Shown here: positions 10,655 to 21,334 of the stretch, piece by piece | Layout: the number at the start of each line of letters is the position of its first letter | Position numbering within the stretch: position 1 is the first letter of the stretch | Assembly (NCBI GenBank): GCA_021292165.1 | Contig: CM037878.1 | Coordinates: 193,067,118-193,131,117, forward strand | Length of the DNA: 64,000 nt | From: Shinisaurus crocodilurus | Lineage: Eukaryota; Chordata; Lepidosauria; Squamata; Shinisauridae | Direction of reading: 5' to 3' | Program-made: the position numbers and the translations under genes | Notes under the pieces: model-generated | Told to the model about the DNA's origin: nothing | The model's database searches: none | What the model saw: the letters and a program-made list of their open reading frames with translations, nothing else

Positions 10655-11026
10655 CATCTCTAAGATGGGCCATGGTTTGCACTTCCTTTTTTTTTTAATG
10701 CTAAGGAAATTTGCACAAACAACTGGCACAATTTGCATAACTTTACACAACTGCATAACTTCGTGCAAATTGCATAAATCACAGTATTTTTGCATGTTTT
10801 GTGCAAATCAGTACCTGAAAAGCACGTGGATATAATGCAATTTGCGTAAAATCAGCCAATCGCTCTAGATCCCATACTTGTCAGGTGCTGATTTGCACAA
10901 AACATGCAAAACACTGCAATTTACACAAATTGTGTAACGTTACACAAATTGCGCAAATACCATCATTTGTGCAGATTTCCTTAGCTTTTTTTAAAAATGC
11001 ACAAACTACAACCCATCTTAGAGATG
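10655..11026. mobile_element. Long near-palindromic element, 372 bp
   Basis: Left arm begins CATCTCTAAGATGGGCCATG; right arm ends, in reverse complement, with CATCTCTAAGATGGGTTGTA. Further in, GCTAAGGAAATTTGCACAAA (left) pairs with TTTGTGCAGATTTCCTTAGC region on the right, and GTTTTGTGCAAATCAG with CTGATTTGCACAAAAC. The axis is near 10840. It is rich in TTTGCACAAA words and has no coding capacity. Confidence 0.8.
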
Positions 11027-11029
11027 GAA

Positions 11030-11890
11030 GTCTGTGAGCTAGCTCGACTTGCATCATAGTGAGTCGGTGCCAGCATGGGGCTGGCAAACTGGAATCTATG
11101 GGGCCAAATCATGAAAATATATCAGATTTTCTCCCCTCCTATCAGATCCCTCACACATCCCTACGTATCAGTCCAAGCAGAATCTGGCCATTTTCTAACA
11201 TGCTGAATAAGGGTCCAAACTGAATCTTGTGGTCAGGGAACACCTCAAGGGAGTAGTGCTATTACTGCTGATATTGTGTCTAGTCTCAGTGACTACTACA
11301 TTAACTAATGCAGTAAAGATGGTCTTTATATATTTTGATGTCCTTGATTGCTCTTGGGTAAAGATGTGTGGCATTATTGAAAGTGAAAAAGAATGTGATG
11401 AGGTGTTAGCTGACTCACAATCTCATTATATACCATATTATGCAGACAGTGATTATTTGGGGATGTACACAGCAGTGGTCCTCCTGATGTAGCTTGCTTT
11501 TTCGAATCGCAAGCAACATCAAAGCATCGAAAAGTAAACAAAGGGCATTCAAAACTATGGTTCAAAAGGATTCAAAACCATTTAGAAGATTGATATTTTT
11601 GTATTACACAGTCAACTGCTGTGCAGAGTCACCCAGTCTTAGAGCTGCAGCACACATTATGCCGGCTACAGGGATGACACTGAAATGGCTTCTTGATGTG
11701 AAATTCTTTCCCCAAACTCACAGACCAAGTTATGAGGCTCCATGAATCCACTTCATGTACCTGGCAGCCACAGGTGGTGCCATAGAGATTCACCACATGA
11801 CGTGAGGGTGGTGGATAAGAACCCATCAAGGAGTAGGAATAGCAGAGAAACTCACTTCATTAACATATTAATGCAACCTACCGAATTCAA
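11030..11890. other. Non-coding, no recognised gene
   Basis: Open frames of 60-90 residues overlap on both strands without recognisable domains. I see nothing I can support as a gene or repeat, apart from a possible decayed 'agggatgt' MITE end (CACATCCCTACG) near 11155. Confidence 0.3.
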
Positions 11891-12180
11891 ATTTCCCACG
11901 TATACCAGCTGTATTGCAGTTGTCCTTCAGAATTCACGCTTTCCCGAATTTTGCAGTGCAATTAACAATGTATACAAAAATGCATATATTAAGGGAAAGT
12001 GCACGCAAACATGCATATATCAGTGAAAAGCACATTCTATTCAGGGAAATTGTGGGCAAAAATGTATATTGTCCGTAAAAGTGCTTACAAAAATGTGTGT
12101 GTTAGGAGAAATGCACACAAATACACATAAGAATTTTCATGCTGACTTCCTAAAACATATAGCAAACTGATAAGGAAATG
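11890..12180. repeat. 'gcatat/aaaatgtgt' rich interspersed element (fragment)
   Basis: Repeated short blocks such as AAAAATGCATATATTAAGGG and AAAAATGTATATTG at irregular 30-40 base intervals, similar in style to the elements at 34140-34450, 56355-56815 and 62930-63355. No coding. Boundaries are uncertain. Confidence 0.45.
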
Positions 12181-12674
12181 GGACAGATTAGGCATAAGAC
12201 TGGAAAAATGAGAAAGTGAGAGAAACCAAAGTGGTTTTGTCTATCCCTACCATGGAGATGCTATTTAAAAATGTAAGAGTCATACTGGATCACACCAAAG
12301 GCCTATCTAGTCTAGCGTTCTGTTCCCACAGGGACAACCAGATAACTAAGGGAAACCCACAAGCAGTTCATGTTCCTGAGCAACTGGTATTCAGAGGCTT
12401 ACTGCCTTTGATAATTGAAATAATATACAGCCATCATGACTAGTAGACATTGATAGCATCATCCATGAATTCATCTAATCTCCTTTGAAAGTCATCCAAG
12501 TTTGTGACCATCGCTACATCCTGTAGCAAATTCCATAGTTTAACTATGTGTGACATGAAGAACTACTTCCTTTTATCTGTCCTGAATCTCCCAACATTCA
12601 CCTTCACTGGTTAGTCTCAGGTTCTAATATTATGAGAGGACTACCCACTTTCTCCCCTCCATCCATAATATTTA

Positions 12675-12921
12675 CCGTATTTTTCGCTCCATAAGACGCA
12701 CTTACTGTATGGTACAATTTTTTTTTTAAAAAAAAAAATCAGCTGAGAGGTGGGGGCTTCCCCCGCCCCACCCAGGAGTCCTCCGCTCTTCCGGACCAGC
12801 AGAGGAAAGTAAAAAAAAATAAAATATTTTTTTTTTACTATATTCACTCCATAGGACGCACAGACATTTCCACCTAGTTTTTTTGGGGGGTAAAGTGCGT
12901 CTTATGGAGCGAAAAATACAG
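12675..12921. mobile_element. Tc1/mariner-type MITE with TA target duplication
   Basis: Inverted ends of 27 bases with one mismatch: left starts CCGTATTTTTCGCTCCATAA, right in reverse starts CTGTATTTTTCGCTCCATAA, both continuing GACGCAC. TA lies immediately outside both ends (12673-12674 and 12922-12923). An imperfect inner copy of the end sequence (CACTCCATAGGACGCAC) is at 12844. It interrupts the old CR1. No transposase frame exists, so it needed one in trans. Confidence 0.9.
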
Positions 12922-12964
12922 TATACACCTCTATCATGTCTCCTTTCCTCACCTTTTTCTAAGC

Positions 12965-13012
12965 TAAAAAAGCTTTTTCTAAGCTTTTTCTAAAAAGCTT
13001 AGAAAAAGGTTG
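12965..13012. repeat. AAGCTTTTTCT tandem/inverted simple repeat
   Basis: Blocks AAGCTTTTTCT and AAAAAGCTTAGAAAAAG alternate direct and inverted, forming a potential hairpin inside the old CR1 remnant. It probably arose by local duplication. Confidence 0.7.
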
Positions 13013-13246
13013 TAAACTTTCCTCATAGGGGAGATGCTCCAGGCTCTTAAACGTTTGGTTGCTCTTTTCTGAACCCTTTCCAACAGTACAATATCCTTCC
13101 TTTTTGAGGTGCAGTGAGCAGGATTGCATACAATATTCCAAATGTGGCTGCTGCACTATAGATTTTTATAGGGCATTATGATATTAACAATTTTATTTTC
13201 AGTTCCTTTCCGAATCATCCCCAATATGGAATTTGTGCACAGCAGC

Positions 13247-13274
13247 CATATAGATAGATAGATAGATAGATATC
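13247..13274. repeat. (ATAG)n microsatellite at CR1 junction
   Basis: About six TAGA units directly abut the 3' end of the young minus-strand CR1. It may have formed at or after insertion. Confidence 0.9.
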
Positions 13275-13365
13275 ATGTATAGAATCTAGAATCATAGAAA
13301 AGTAGAGTTGGAAGGGGCCTACAAGGCCATCGAGTCCAACCCCCTGCTCAGTGCAGGAATCCAGG

Positions 13366-14538
13366 TCAAAGCATCCCTGACAGATGGCTGTCCAGCTTCA
13401 ACCTGAATGCCTCCAAACTGGGAGAGCCCACCACCTCCATAGGTAGTTGATTCCATTGTCTTATTACTCTAACAGTCAGGAAATTGTTCCTGATGTTTAG
13501 GTGGAATCTAGGTTCCTGTAACTTGAGCCCATTATTCCGTGTCCTGCAAACTGGGATGATCGAGAAGAGATCCTGGCCCTCCTCTGTGTGACATCCCTTC
13601 AGGTACTGGAAGAGTGCGATCATATCTCCCCTCAGTCTCCTCTTCTGAAGGCTAAACATGCCCAGTTCTTTTAGTCTCTCCTCATAGGGCCTTGTTTCCA
13701 GTCCCTTTATCATCCTTGTTGCCCTCCTCTGAACCCTCTCCAGTTTGTCTATGACTATGTCCTTCTTAAAGTGTGGTGCCCAGAACTGGACGCAGTACTC
13801 AAGATGAGGCCTGACCAGTGCCGAGTAAAGGGGAATTATCACTTCCCGCAATTTGGAAGCTATACTTCTATTAATGCAGCCCAAAATTGCATTTGCCTTC
13901 TTTGCAGCCACATCGCATTGCTGGCTCATATTCAGTTTGTGATCTACCACAATTCCAAGATCCTTCTCACTTGTAGTATTGTTGAGCCAAGTGTCCCCCA
14001 TTCTGTAACTCTGCATTTGGTTTCCTCTCCCTAGGTGCAGCACTTGGCATTTATCCCTATTAAATTTCATTCTGTTGTTTTCGGCCCAGCGCTCCAACCT
14101 ATCGAGGTCACTTTGAATTTTGTTTCTGTCTTCCAGAGTATTAGCTGTTCCACCCAACTTTGTGTCATCTGCAAATTTGATAAGCATTCCCTGTACCTCC
14201 TCATCCAAGTCATTAATAAAAATGTTGAAGAGCACTTGTGGTACCCCGCTTGTTACCTCTCCCCAGTTTGAGAAGGAACCATTGATAAGCACTCTTTGAG
14301 TCCGATTCTGTAGCCAATTGTGGATCCACCTGATAGTTGTTCCATCTAGCCCACTTTTAGCTAGCTTGCTAATCAGGATATCATGAGGCACTTTGTCGAA
14401 AGCTTTGCTGAAGCCCAGATATATGATGTCCACAGCATTCCCACAGTCCACAAGGGAGGTTACCCGATCAAAAAATGAGATCAGATTAGTCTGGCAGGAT
14501 TTGTTCTTGACAAATCCATGCTGGCTTCTAGTAATCAC
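13366..14538 (-). pseudogene. CR1 ORF2 C-terminal part (RT), defective
   Basis: This encodes the reverse transcriptase palm and C-terminal region of a CR1 ORF2. Visible motifs are 'FSKAFDKVPHDIL' (first catalytic Asp region), 'SGVPQ', and 'KFADDTKLGG' with the FADD catalytic pair. Compared with the plus-strand copy, an in-frame 18-base deletion near 14236 removes six residues after 'GVPQ' (RT motif with PQGS). A 6-base insertion near 13748-13758 adds two residues. It is cut off from its upstream part by a TAG at 14581-14583. The first Met is simply the first available after that stop. Enzyme activity is very unlikely. Confidence 0.93.
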
Positions 14539-14580
14539 TGCATTGTTTTCAAGGTGCTTGCAAACTGACTTCTTTATAAT

Positions 14581-15375
14581 CTACTCCAAAATTTTCCCCG
14601 GGATTGATGTCAGACTGACTGGCCTATAGTTCCCAGGTTCTTCCTTCTTGCCCTTTTTGAAGATGGGAACAACATTTGCCCTCCTCCAGTCATCTGGCAC
14701 TTCACCTGTCCTCCATGATTTCTTAAAGATAATAGACAGTGGTTCTGAGAGTTCTTCTGCCAGTTCCTTTATTACTCTAGGATGCAGTTCATCAGGCCCT
14801 GGAGATTTAAACTCATTCAGAGTAATCAGGTGCTCCTTGACCATTTGCCTATCAATCTCAAGCTGCAATCCTGCCCCTACAGTCTGCACTTCAGGTTTGC
14901 CGGGGGGGTCATAGACCCTCTTTTGGGAGAAGACCGAGCCGAAGTAGGAATTGAACACTTCTGCCTTTTCTTTGTCTTCTGTTATCAATTTGCCATCCTC
15001 ATCGCGTAGTTGAACCACCATTTCATTCTTCTGTCTTTTACTGTGCATGTATCTGAAGAAAGCTTTCTTGTTGTGTTTAGCATCCCTCGCTAACCTTAGC
15101 TCATTCTCAGCTTTAGCCTTCCTGACACTGTTCCTGCAGTTCTGTGCTACCTGCCTGTACTCTTCCCCTGTAGCCTGTCCTTCCTTCCACTTCCTATACG
15201 TGTCCTTTTTTGTTTTCAGGTCATCTTTGAGTTTATTGTGAAGCCACATTGGCTTCTTCTGTTGCCCTTTGCCTTTTTTCCTTGTGGGAATTGTTTGCAA
15301 TTGTGCCTTTAAAATTTCCTTTTTAAAAACTCCCACCCATCTTGGGCTCCTTTTCTCATTAGAGTCGCTTGCCAT
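14581..15375 (-). pseudogene. CR1 ORF2 middle part (linker and RT start), defective
   Basis: This is the stretch between endonuclease and RT fingers: a lysine-rich linker ('RKKGKGQQKKPMWLHNKLKD') followed by RT start motifs ('FKSPGPDELHPRVIKEL', 'RRANVVPIFKKG', 'NYRPVSLTS'). It ends at a nonsense codon (TAG where the other copy has a Gln codon context, 14581-14583). There is also a difference near 15378-15385 that puts the upstream frame out. The Met start is not biological, because the element is truncated before the real ORF2 start. Confidence 0.93.
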
Positions 15376-15482
15376 GGGATCTTACTTATCATTGTTCTGA
15401 GTTTGTTAAAATTGGCTTTCCTAAAATCCAGGGTACGCGTTTGGCTACACTCCGCTTTTGCTCCCCTTAGAATCAAGAACTA

Positions 15483-15960
15483 GTGGTAACTGCCAGGAAG
15501 AGTATCTGTGTCATGAGCAAATTTGACCACTTCAGTGCTCACTCCCAACTTCAAATCATTTATGAACAAGTTAAAAACCACCAGTCCCAATACAGATCCT
15601 TGGAGGACCCCACTTTTTACATCCCTCCACTGCAAGAACTAGCCATTTCTACTCTCGGCTTGCTTTAAAAAAAAAACCCATTACTGATCCATATGAAGAT
15701 TTCTCCTCTCATCTCATGAGTACTATGTTTGAGTACTCATCAGGAGTCTTTGGTGATGGACTTTGTCAAGCACCTTTTGAAAGTCCAAGTAAAAAAGGTC
15801 TACTGGATCAGCCATATCCACATGCTTATTGATACTCTCAAAGACTTCTAAAAGGTTAGTGAGAGAGAACTTACCTTTACAGAAAACATGTTGACTTTTC
15901 CTCAGAAACACTTGTCTAGTGGCATTCTGTGACCAGTATAATGTTGGCTTGAGTCTTATC
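15483..15960 (-). mobile_element. Old CR1-type LINE, upstream piece of the split copy
   Basis: On the minus strand this encodes a decayed RT stretch: 'SLTNLLEVFESINKHVDMAD' and 'DLFYLDFQKVLDKVHHQRLL' (15911-15723), the CR1 counterpart of the first catalytic motif. Further down (15660-15490) the nucleotide pattern 'ggaccccactttttacatcc' is the typical CR1 RT middle region. It continues in order the old CR1 at 12270-13252 and the young CR1 lies exactly between them. Confidence 0.75.
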
Positions 15961-15964
15961 TAAC

Positions 15965-16600
15965 ATAAGACCCAGGCAATGTTAGGAAGTCAAGTGGTGT
16001 TGACTTCAGTACCACTTAGCTGTCTTTGGTGTTTTTGTACTGGTGCAGTTCATGCACTGCACAGCTGTATTGTGAGAAAGTGATTATATAAATCAGAGAA
16101 GGACTCCAAAGTGAAGATTCCACTGGATTGAGCAGGAATCCCCAAGTACCACCTTCTGCACCATCCAAGTATGAGCAGAACCATAAAGCCATCCCATGCA
16201 CATACAATTCATGCAGCCACTCCAGAAGGATACCATGGTCAATGGTATCAGGAGCCACTAGAAGATGGATGAGAATTAATAGGGCTGCACTCCCACTGCC
16301 TCTCTCCCAACAGAGGTCATCCCACAGCGTGACTAAGACTTTTTTGGTGCCCAAACCAAACTTAAAACCTGACTCAAATGGACTCAGAAAATTGGTGGCA
16401 TTCAAGATAGCCTGGATCTGGTCTGCCACCACACACTGGAACATTTGTCCAAGAAACGGACATTTGCCACTGGCCTAAAATCATTAAGGTCCAATGAAGG
16501 TTACCACAGGGGTGGTCACACTAATGCTTCCTTTAAAGAAGCTGGGACCACTCCCTCTCATAAAGAGGAGCTGTCCCAGCCAATTTTCCCCTCTTGGACC
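15965..16600 (-). mobile_element. L2-type LINE reverse transcriptase relic
   Basis: A 142-residue minus-strand frame (16444-16016) reads 'DQIQAILNATNFLSPFESGF', 'TLWDDLCWERGSGSAALLIL' and 'APDTIDHGILLEWLHELYVH'. This is the layout of L2-type RT ('FQSGFR...DLSAAFDTIDH'). The first catalytic Asp context survives, but the PQGS motif is altered and no YADD is reached. The stretch 16445-16600 probably belongs to an associated repeat. It is an inactive relic. Confidence 0.75.
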
Positions 16601-16607
16601 CATCCAG

Positions 16608-16953
16608 CAGGGGTGAAGAACCTCAGGCCCAGGGGTCAGATCCAATCCCTCCTAGGGTCCCAACCTGGCCTGCTTGAGGCCCCACCCCTTTTCCTGACCA
16701 AAGATTGTTTAGTGGTTTCCCAGCTTTTTGGGGGGCGGGTATTCTTCCCATTGTAAAAAGGTTGAAATGTCTCTCCTAAGGCTTGGTAACTGCCAGGAAG
16801 AGCTTTAAACTAAAATATGCTGGTATTTTGGTATTCCTGGTATTTCAGCCCCATCCTTCTTGCCTTTGGCTCTGCCTACCACTGGAATGTGCCCCTCAAA
16901 AATTCTCTGAAATTGAATTTGGCCCTCAGGCTGAAATAAGTTCAACACCCCAG
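16608..16953. mobile_element. Possible hAT-type non-autonomous element
   Basis: Ends are roughly inverted: CAGGGGTGAAGAACCTCAGG at the left and, in reverse at the right, CTGGGGTGTTGAACTTATTT. CAGGGGT is a typical hAT terminus. I could not find a matching 8-bp target duplication (CCATCCAG against GGCTAGAG), so the boundaries are uncertain. Confidence 0.5.
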
Positions 16954-16999
16954 GGCTAGAGAAACAATCAAATGATTGCTTGACATACTCTAGCTCAGC

Positions 17000-17580
17000 C
17001 CCCAACCCAGCAATCCACTTTCTAGTTCATTTATCTAAAACAGGCCATATACTTCCTTCAGCTTGTCTCATCTGAATTTTGTTTCTACAGTACAAACTTA
17101 ATTAGTGATTGGAAGTTCTGCCATGTTATTGTTTCCAGATTTCAATCCAAGCACTTAAATATCAAACCTGTGGTATCTTTTCCATCTCCACCTGCACTAC
17201 AGGAATATAAGACAAATATTATGACTAGATTCTTTCTTCTTTTTTTAGAGTTAGGATAATTATTATTATAGCAAATAAAACTTGTAGTTGTGGAAACTAA
17301 TGATAAGGGAAATTAAATCTCATGCTTCATGGAGTAAAATGATTACCTTTGGGTGTAAGGGAAAAGTTTTCGTTCATGAACGCATGTGCAATATTGCTGT
17401 GTAGGAAATGTTGCCCTCCACTGAAGAAATTTGTCAGCCCAAGATGCAGGGGACCGGGACAGAAAAAAGCACTTGTATTGGTTATTTCAACATTGTTTTT
17501 ATAGGAACATGGCTTACCTATAGCTACTGTATCATTAAATTATGATTAGGGGTCTCAAAATACAGCCGGGGTGGGGGTGG
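17000..17580. other. Non-coding, no recognised feature
   Basis: AT-rich sequence without a gene or identifiable repeat, ending in a G-rich run next to a CA microsatellite. Confidence 0.3.
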
Positions 17581-17584
17581 GGGT

Positions 17585-17586
<2 letters not shown>

Positions 17587-17631
<45 letters not shown>

Positions 17632-17645
17632 GTGAGAGAGAGAGA
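17587..17645. repeat. (AC)n microsatellite with short (GA)n
   Basis: About 42 bases of alternating AC, then CGGAGTGAGAGAGAGAGA. Confidence 0.97.
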
Positions 17646-17649
17646 CAAG

Positions 17650-18600
17650 CTGGTAGAATGATGTTGTTCCAGCACTGGCTAGGCTGAAACTGAAGACTTA
17701 GATAGCAAAAACTTCTTGACCTCCATCAAGTGCTCAGTTGCTGTATGTTGCAGGTCCTCTGACAAAAGTCCTACTTGGAAGGAGGGCCTTGCTCCTGAGG
17801 AGTCCTTTCCTCTTGAGGAGTCATCCTTTGTGATCAAGCACTTCTTCTCAAGTGAGCCCTATTGGCCTGCCTCTTGAGGCAACAATGCTCTCAGGGCCTA
17901 GGTGGTCACCCAGACCTTCACCTCAGAGATCATGGAACTCCCATCCTCCTGTGGGGACAGGCTAGAGGTGATCTCCCCTGAGGCCCCAGGCTTCCCCAGA
18001 TCCTTGGCACTGTCTGTCTCTGGGAATTTTGGCTCCTCTTCACAGGATGATTCCTCCAGCAGGGACAAGATACATGGGTAGAGCAGATTCCCACTTCAGA
18101 TCTCCCCCCTCCAACATTAGGAAGGTGGTGGGGCTAGCAGTGGGGATGCAATGGAGGGGCCACAGCCACCAAACACAGTCCTACCCCACCCTCCTCATGT
18201 GATTGTAATCATGTGAGGGGAAACACCCACATAGGGCTATTGTTGTGGTCTGGTTAATCCCAGAAACTGGTGCCTGGTTCTTATTTTGTTTTCCCCTCAA
18301 GTTCAATGCCCAGTTACTTGAAATAGTGGGGCAGGCCTTGAAATTTCATAGGAGAATTATGTCACTCAGGCTGAGGAAGCCACATCTGTTTTGAGAAACA
18401 AATGTGCTGAGGTACACATAGTTTTTCCTGAAAGGACCTCCCTGCTGTTTATCCTTCAGCATAATATACAACTCTTGAGGGAAGTGTTAATTTATGCATG
18501 CATATCTATATTGCTGTGACAGTAATATTTTCTCGAGTATGTTCCAAATGCTTTATCTGAGGTACAATTATAGTTGAGGCATATTAAAAATCACAGGTTT
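17650..18600. other. Non-coding; GC-rich part at 17700-18200 unclassified
   Basis: From 17700 to 18200 the DNA is GC-rich with repeated CTCTTGAGGAG words (17777, 17812). It has no long frame on either strand. It might be a decayed retroelement, but no motif supports this. The remainder is unremarkable. Confidence 0.3.
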
Positions 18601-18629
18601 ATATAATCAATCTTAATATGGCAATCTTA

Positions 18630-18870
18630 TCTAAGGGACCGCCTGTCTCATTATGCCCTTGGCCCATTATGAAAATCTGCAGGAGAAGCCCACTTGAGAA
18701 CACCATTACCTGCAAAGGCCCGTTTGTTGGGCATACGTGAAAGAGCTTTCTCCTGTCCCTCTCCGGAACTATGCAATGCACTCCCGCAAGTTGGCTCCCA
18801 CTCTCTTGGTTTTTAGAAAGGGTGTGAAGACAACTTTTTAATTTAGCCTTTTAAGAACTCAATCTTGTGC
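18630..18870 (+). mobile_element. L2-like LINE 3' end (fragment)
   Basis: Order of blocks: 'gggcatacgtgaaagagctttctcc', 'tgcaatgcactcccgcaagt', and 'aagacaactttttaattta'. This parallels 'ccttctcagttgtggcaccccatctatgg ... aagacctttttatttg' in the copy at 28100-28530. It marks the end of ORF2 and the 3' UTR of an L2-type element. Confidence 0.55.
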
Positions 18871-18977
18871 AACATGTTTAGATAGAAAAAAAGTCCTACA
18901 ACACCCAGCTAGCACGACTGACAGGGGAATGCTGGGAGTTATAGGACTTTTTTCTGTCTAAACATGCATAGGATTGC
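18861..18977. mobile_element. Foldback MITE, about 117 bp
   Basis: Left arm CAATCTTGTGCAACATGTTT continuing AGATAGAAAAAAAGTCCTAC. Right arm in reverse TGCAATCCTATGCATGTTT continuing AGACAGAAAAAAGTCCTAT. The two pair over about 40 bases with few mismatches around a 35-base loop. Confidence 0.8.
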
Positions 18978-19455
18978 ACCCTAAATTATGTAGCCCCGAA
19001 TTCAGAGGCTTCCGAATCCGAGATTCCTGTGCCCTGCCAGGCTGAAGCCAGCAGGGCAGGAAGAATGGCGGCAGAGGCAATCTTTGCCTCCCCGCCCTCC
19101 AGTCTCCTGTATTTTCACTGGATGGGTTTTGCAGCTTGTCTAGTGAGGGCACTTTGGAGGGGAAAAGGAAGGAGGCTGGAGGAGGCTCAGGAGATCTCAT
19201 ATCCTGGCCTCTCCAGTCTGCTCCACTCCCTGCCCACTGGAACACCCTCTTTTCCACCTCTCTGAGATTGATCTCCTGACCTCTGAGAGGCAGCCGGTGC
19301 AGTTCTCTCAGCACCACCTGTGAGGGGGTGGGGGTGGGGGCAGATCTCCAACTCACCCTTCCAAGGTTTGAGTGCTGTCTGCAACCTCAGAAGGGGTTTT
19401 CTGAGCCCTCCTATGGTCCCTGGGATACTCGCCAGAGACCATAGGATTGCTCTCC
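18965..19455. mobile_element. Possible GC-rich MITE bounded by 'ataggattgc' motifs
   Basis: The segment between CATAGGATTGCACCC (18965) and CATAGGATTGCTCTCCCC (19440) is GC-rich and differs from its flanks, as does the better bounded element at 36852-37290. Here both border motifs point the same way, so these may be two adjacent elements. Overlapping frames on both strands look like composition effects. Confidence 0.35.
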
Positions 19456-19468
19456 CCATGCTTTTAAT

Positions 19469-19715
19469 TTTATTTATTTATTTATTTATTTACATTTATA
19501 CCCTGCCTTTTTTCCTGCAAGGAACCCAAGGCGGCTTACATAGTCCTCCTCCTCTCCATTTTATCCTCACAACAACCCTGTAAGGTAGTTTAGGCTGAGA
19601 GTCAGTGACTGGCCCAAAGTCACCCAGTGGGTTTCATGGCCGAGCGGGGGACTCGAACTCAGATCTCCCAAGTCCCAGTCCAGCACTCTCACCACTATGC
19701 CACACTGGCTCTCAG
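19469..19715 (-). mobile_element. tRNA-derived SINE (sauropsid type), full length
   Basis: Minus orientation, with the tail (ATAAATAAAT)n at 19469-19492, the body 'aaggcggcttacatag' and 'cacaacaaccctg', then a B box (reverse of GAACTCAGATC, 19654) and the 5' end GAGAGCCAGTGTGGCATAG at 19715. Same family as 5803-6043. Confidence 0.9.
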
Positions 19716-19811
19716 GGTGTATGAAGATCATTTCATTCTAGCAGGCATTTGGAGGCAACTGCCAAAATATTTAAATTGTGATTTATGTATTTTACCCTTG
19801 CTGCTAGTAAT

Positions 19812-20002
19812 TATATTTATTTCTTATTTATTTATTTATTTATTATATTTAGACCCTGCCTTTTTTCCTGCAAGGAGCCCAAGGCGGCTTACATAATCCT
19901 CCTCCTCCTCCTCTCCATTTTATCCTCACAACAACCCTGTGAGGTAGGTTAGGCTAAGAGTCCGTGACTGGCCCAAAGTCACCCAGTGAGTTTCATGGCT
20001 GA
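19812..20002 (-). mobile_element. tRNA-derived SINE, 5'-truncated
   Basis: Same family as the neighbour at 19469, same orientation, about 100 bases apart. It stops at 'tttcatggctga', just before the tRNA head, so the Pol III promoter is lost. Confidence 0.88.
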
Positions 20003-20009
20003 CAAATTT

Positions 20010-21330
20010 TCTTGATTTTTAACTGGGTTCTTCTGTTTTAATTTTTTTTAATGAATTGTTGTGCTGCTTTTGATCAACTGTATTGTTAGTCGTATTATTA
20101 TCAATTGTATTGCACTGCCACCATGAGTGCTCTGTCAAGCCACGTGTTGGAGTAGAAAATTCAAAGATAAAATAAACAATAAATAAATTTTGAACACACA
20201 CACAAATCCCTATGATATTGATCCGGTGATCAATTATTATTGCTGAGTGAAGACACAGCAATTATGTGATGATTCTTAGAATACCCAAAATAGCTTGGTT
20301 AATAACATGGGCAGAGTTTGGGCAAGTAGCAAAATTATCAACTGATTTCTTCATCATGCATCCAAGTCCCCGTTTTTCAATGTGCCTAGCCACTTGACTT
20401 ATAGCAGCACATTGGTTAATAGAAGCATGACAAAATGTCTGTGTGCATTGAAATATCAACACTAGGGCATGTTATAAATCCTGCATATAACTGCTTAACC
20501 ATATTCCCAAACTCAATGTGCCCACCAAACAGCTAGGCCTTCTATCACTTCTGAATGGCAATAACGGATTTAGTTAAGAAGTTATCTGTATGAGATTATA
20601 CTGATCCCAGAATCCTTAACCTTAGCACACCAATCCTGTTGTTTTAAATTTTTTTTACTCTACTTTGTAAACTAATACGTAATTTTGATTTTACAGTGTG
20701 TCTGATCAAGGGAAAAAAGAAATAATGCCATTACTACATAAGAAACTTGAGTAGTCTGTTCAGGATGGTTAGAAGCAGAAAATATTGTAAGCATCATGTT
20801 GAATGCAGTATTTCTGATGCTCAGTCAGGATAATGGAGTTCCAATGCTTTCACTAAGCATCTATTGTTTTATGGTGCAAAGAAAACTGATTTGCAAAGGC
20901 CACTTAGAAAATATTTTCTTATTCAGCTTTCTAGACCTATTCCCAAAACATTTTGCTTATCTATCTATATCTATCTGTCTATCTATCTATTAGTTTTCTT
21001 TTGATACTCTTGGCTAAGGGTGTCAAGCCAATCAATCTTTATGCAAAGACACATTTGGCTGAATTCATTTTTACCTGCTTATACTTTGCTGTTTAACTTA
21101 TCTGATAAACTTCATTCAATGGGTCATATTAGAGTTTTTATCTCAAAACTGGATGTGATCTCTTTGTTAATTTAAGTTGATATATTGTTTTCTTCTATAT
21201 TCATTTTAGTATTCCCTCCTCTTGAGAAACTCAATAAAATGCAGTAATTTTTTTAAAGAAAAAAAATGTTTTATGCAAATTATTTCCATATAAAAAGCAT
21301 ATCAAGAAACCAAAGGAACCCATAATGGAC
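20010..21330. other. Non-coding; LINE-like tail near 20030-20200
   Basis: The stretch 20030-20200 ends AATAAACAATAAATAAATTT and may be an L2-like 3' end. The rest (20200-21330) has no recognised element apart from a (TATC)n run at 20960-20990. No gene is visible. Confidence 0.35.
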
Positions 21331-21334
21331 CATA

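Larger units (their letters stand above)
12270..13252 (-). mobile_element. Old CR1-type LINE, 3' part, split by two insertions
   Basis: Read on the minus strand. The 3' UTR is recognisable at 12340-12285 ('gaacgctagactagatagg', compare the copy at 39700). The C-terminal RT region reads 'QPHLEYCMQS' (near 13150) and 'LEHLPYEESL' (near 13040). A MITE interrupts it at 12675-12921. A young CR1 (13277-15482) separates it from its upstream continuation at 15483-15960. Frameshifts and stops are numerous. Confidence 0.8.
13277..15482 (-). mobile_element. Young CR1 LINE, 5'-truncated, inserted in old CR1
   Basis: Nearly identical over its length to the plus-strand CR1 at 45540-47750. The 3' end (13277-13370) has the CR1 tail 'gttggaaggggcctacaagg' with one ATTCTATG-type unit remaining. 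The homology stops abruptly at 15482, so it starts inside ORF2 after the endonuclease, as expected for 5' truncation during target-primed reverse transcription. It carries the two ORF2 pieces listed separately. Confidence 0.93.

Noticed and set aside
12965..13012. Transcription terminator-like hairpin
   Set aside because: It is a local simple-sequence duplication inside a LINE remnant, with no gene to terminate.
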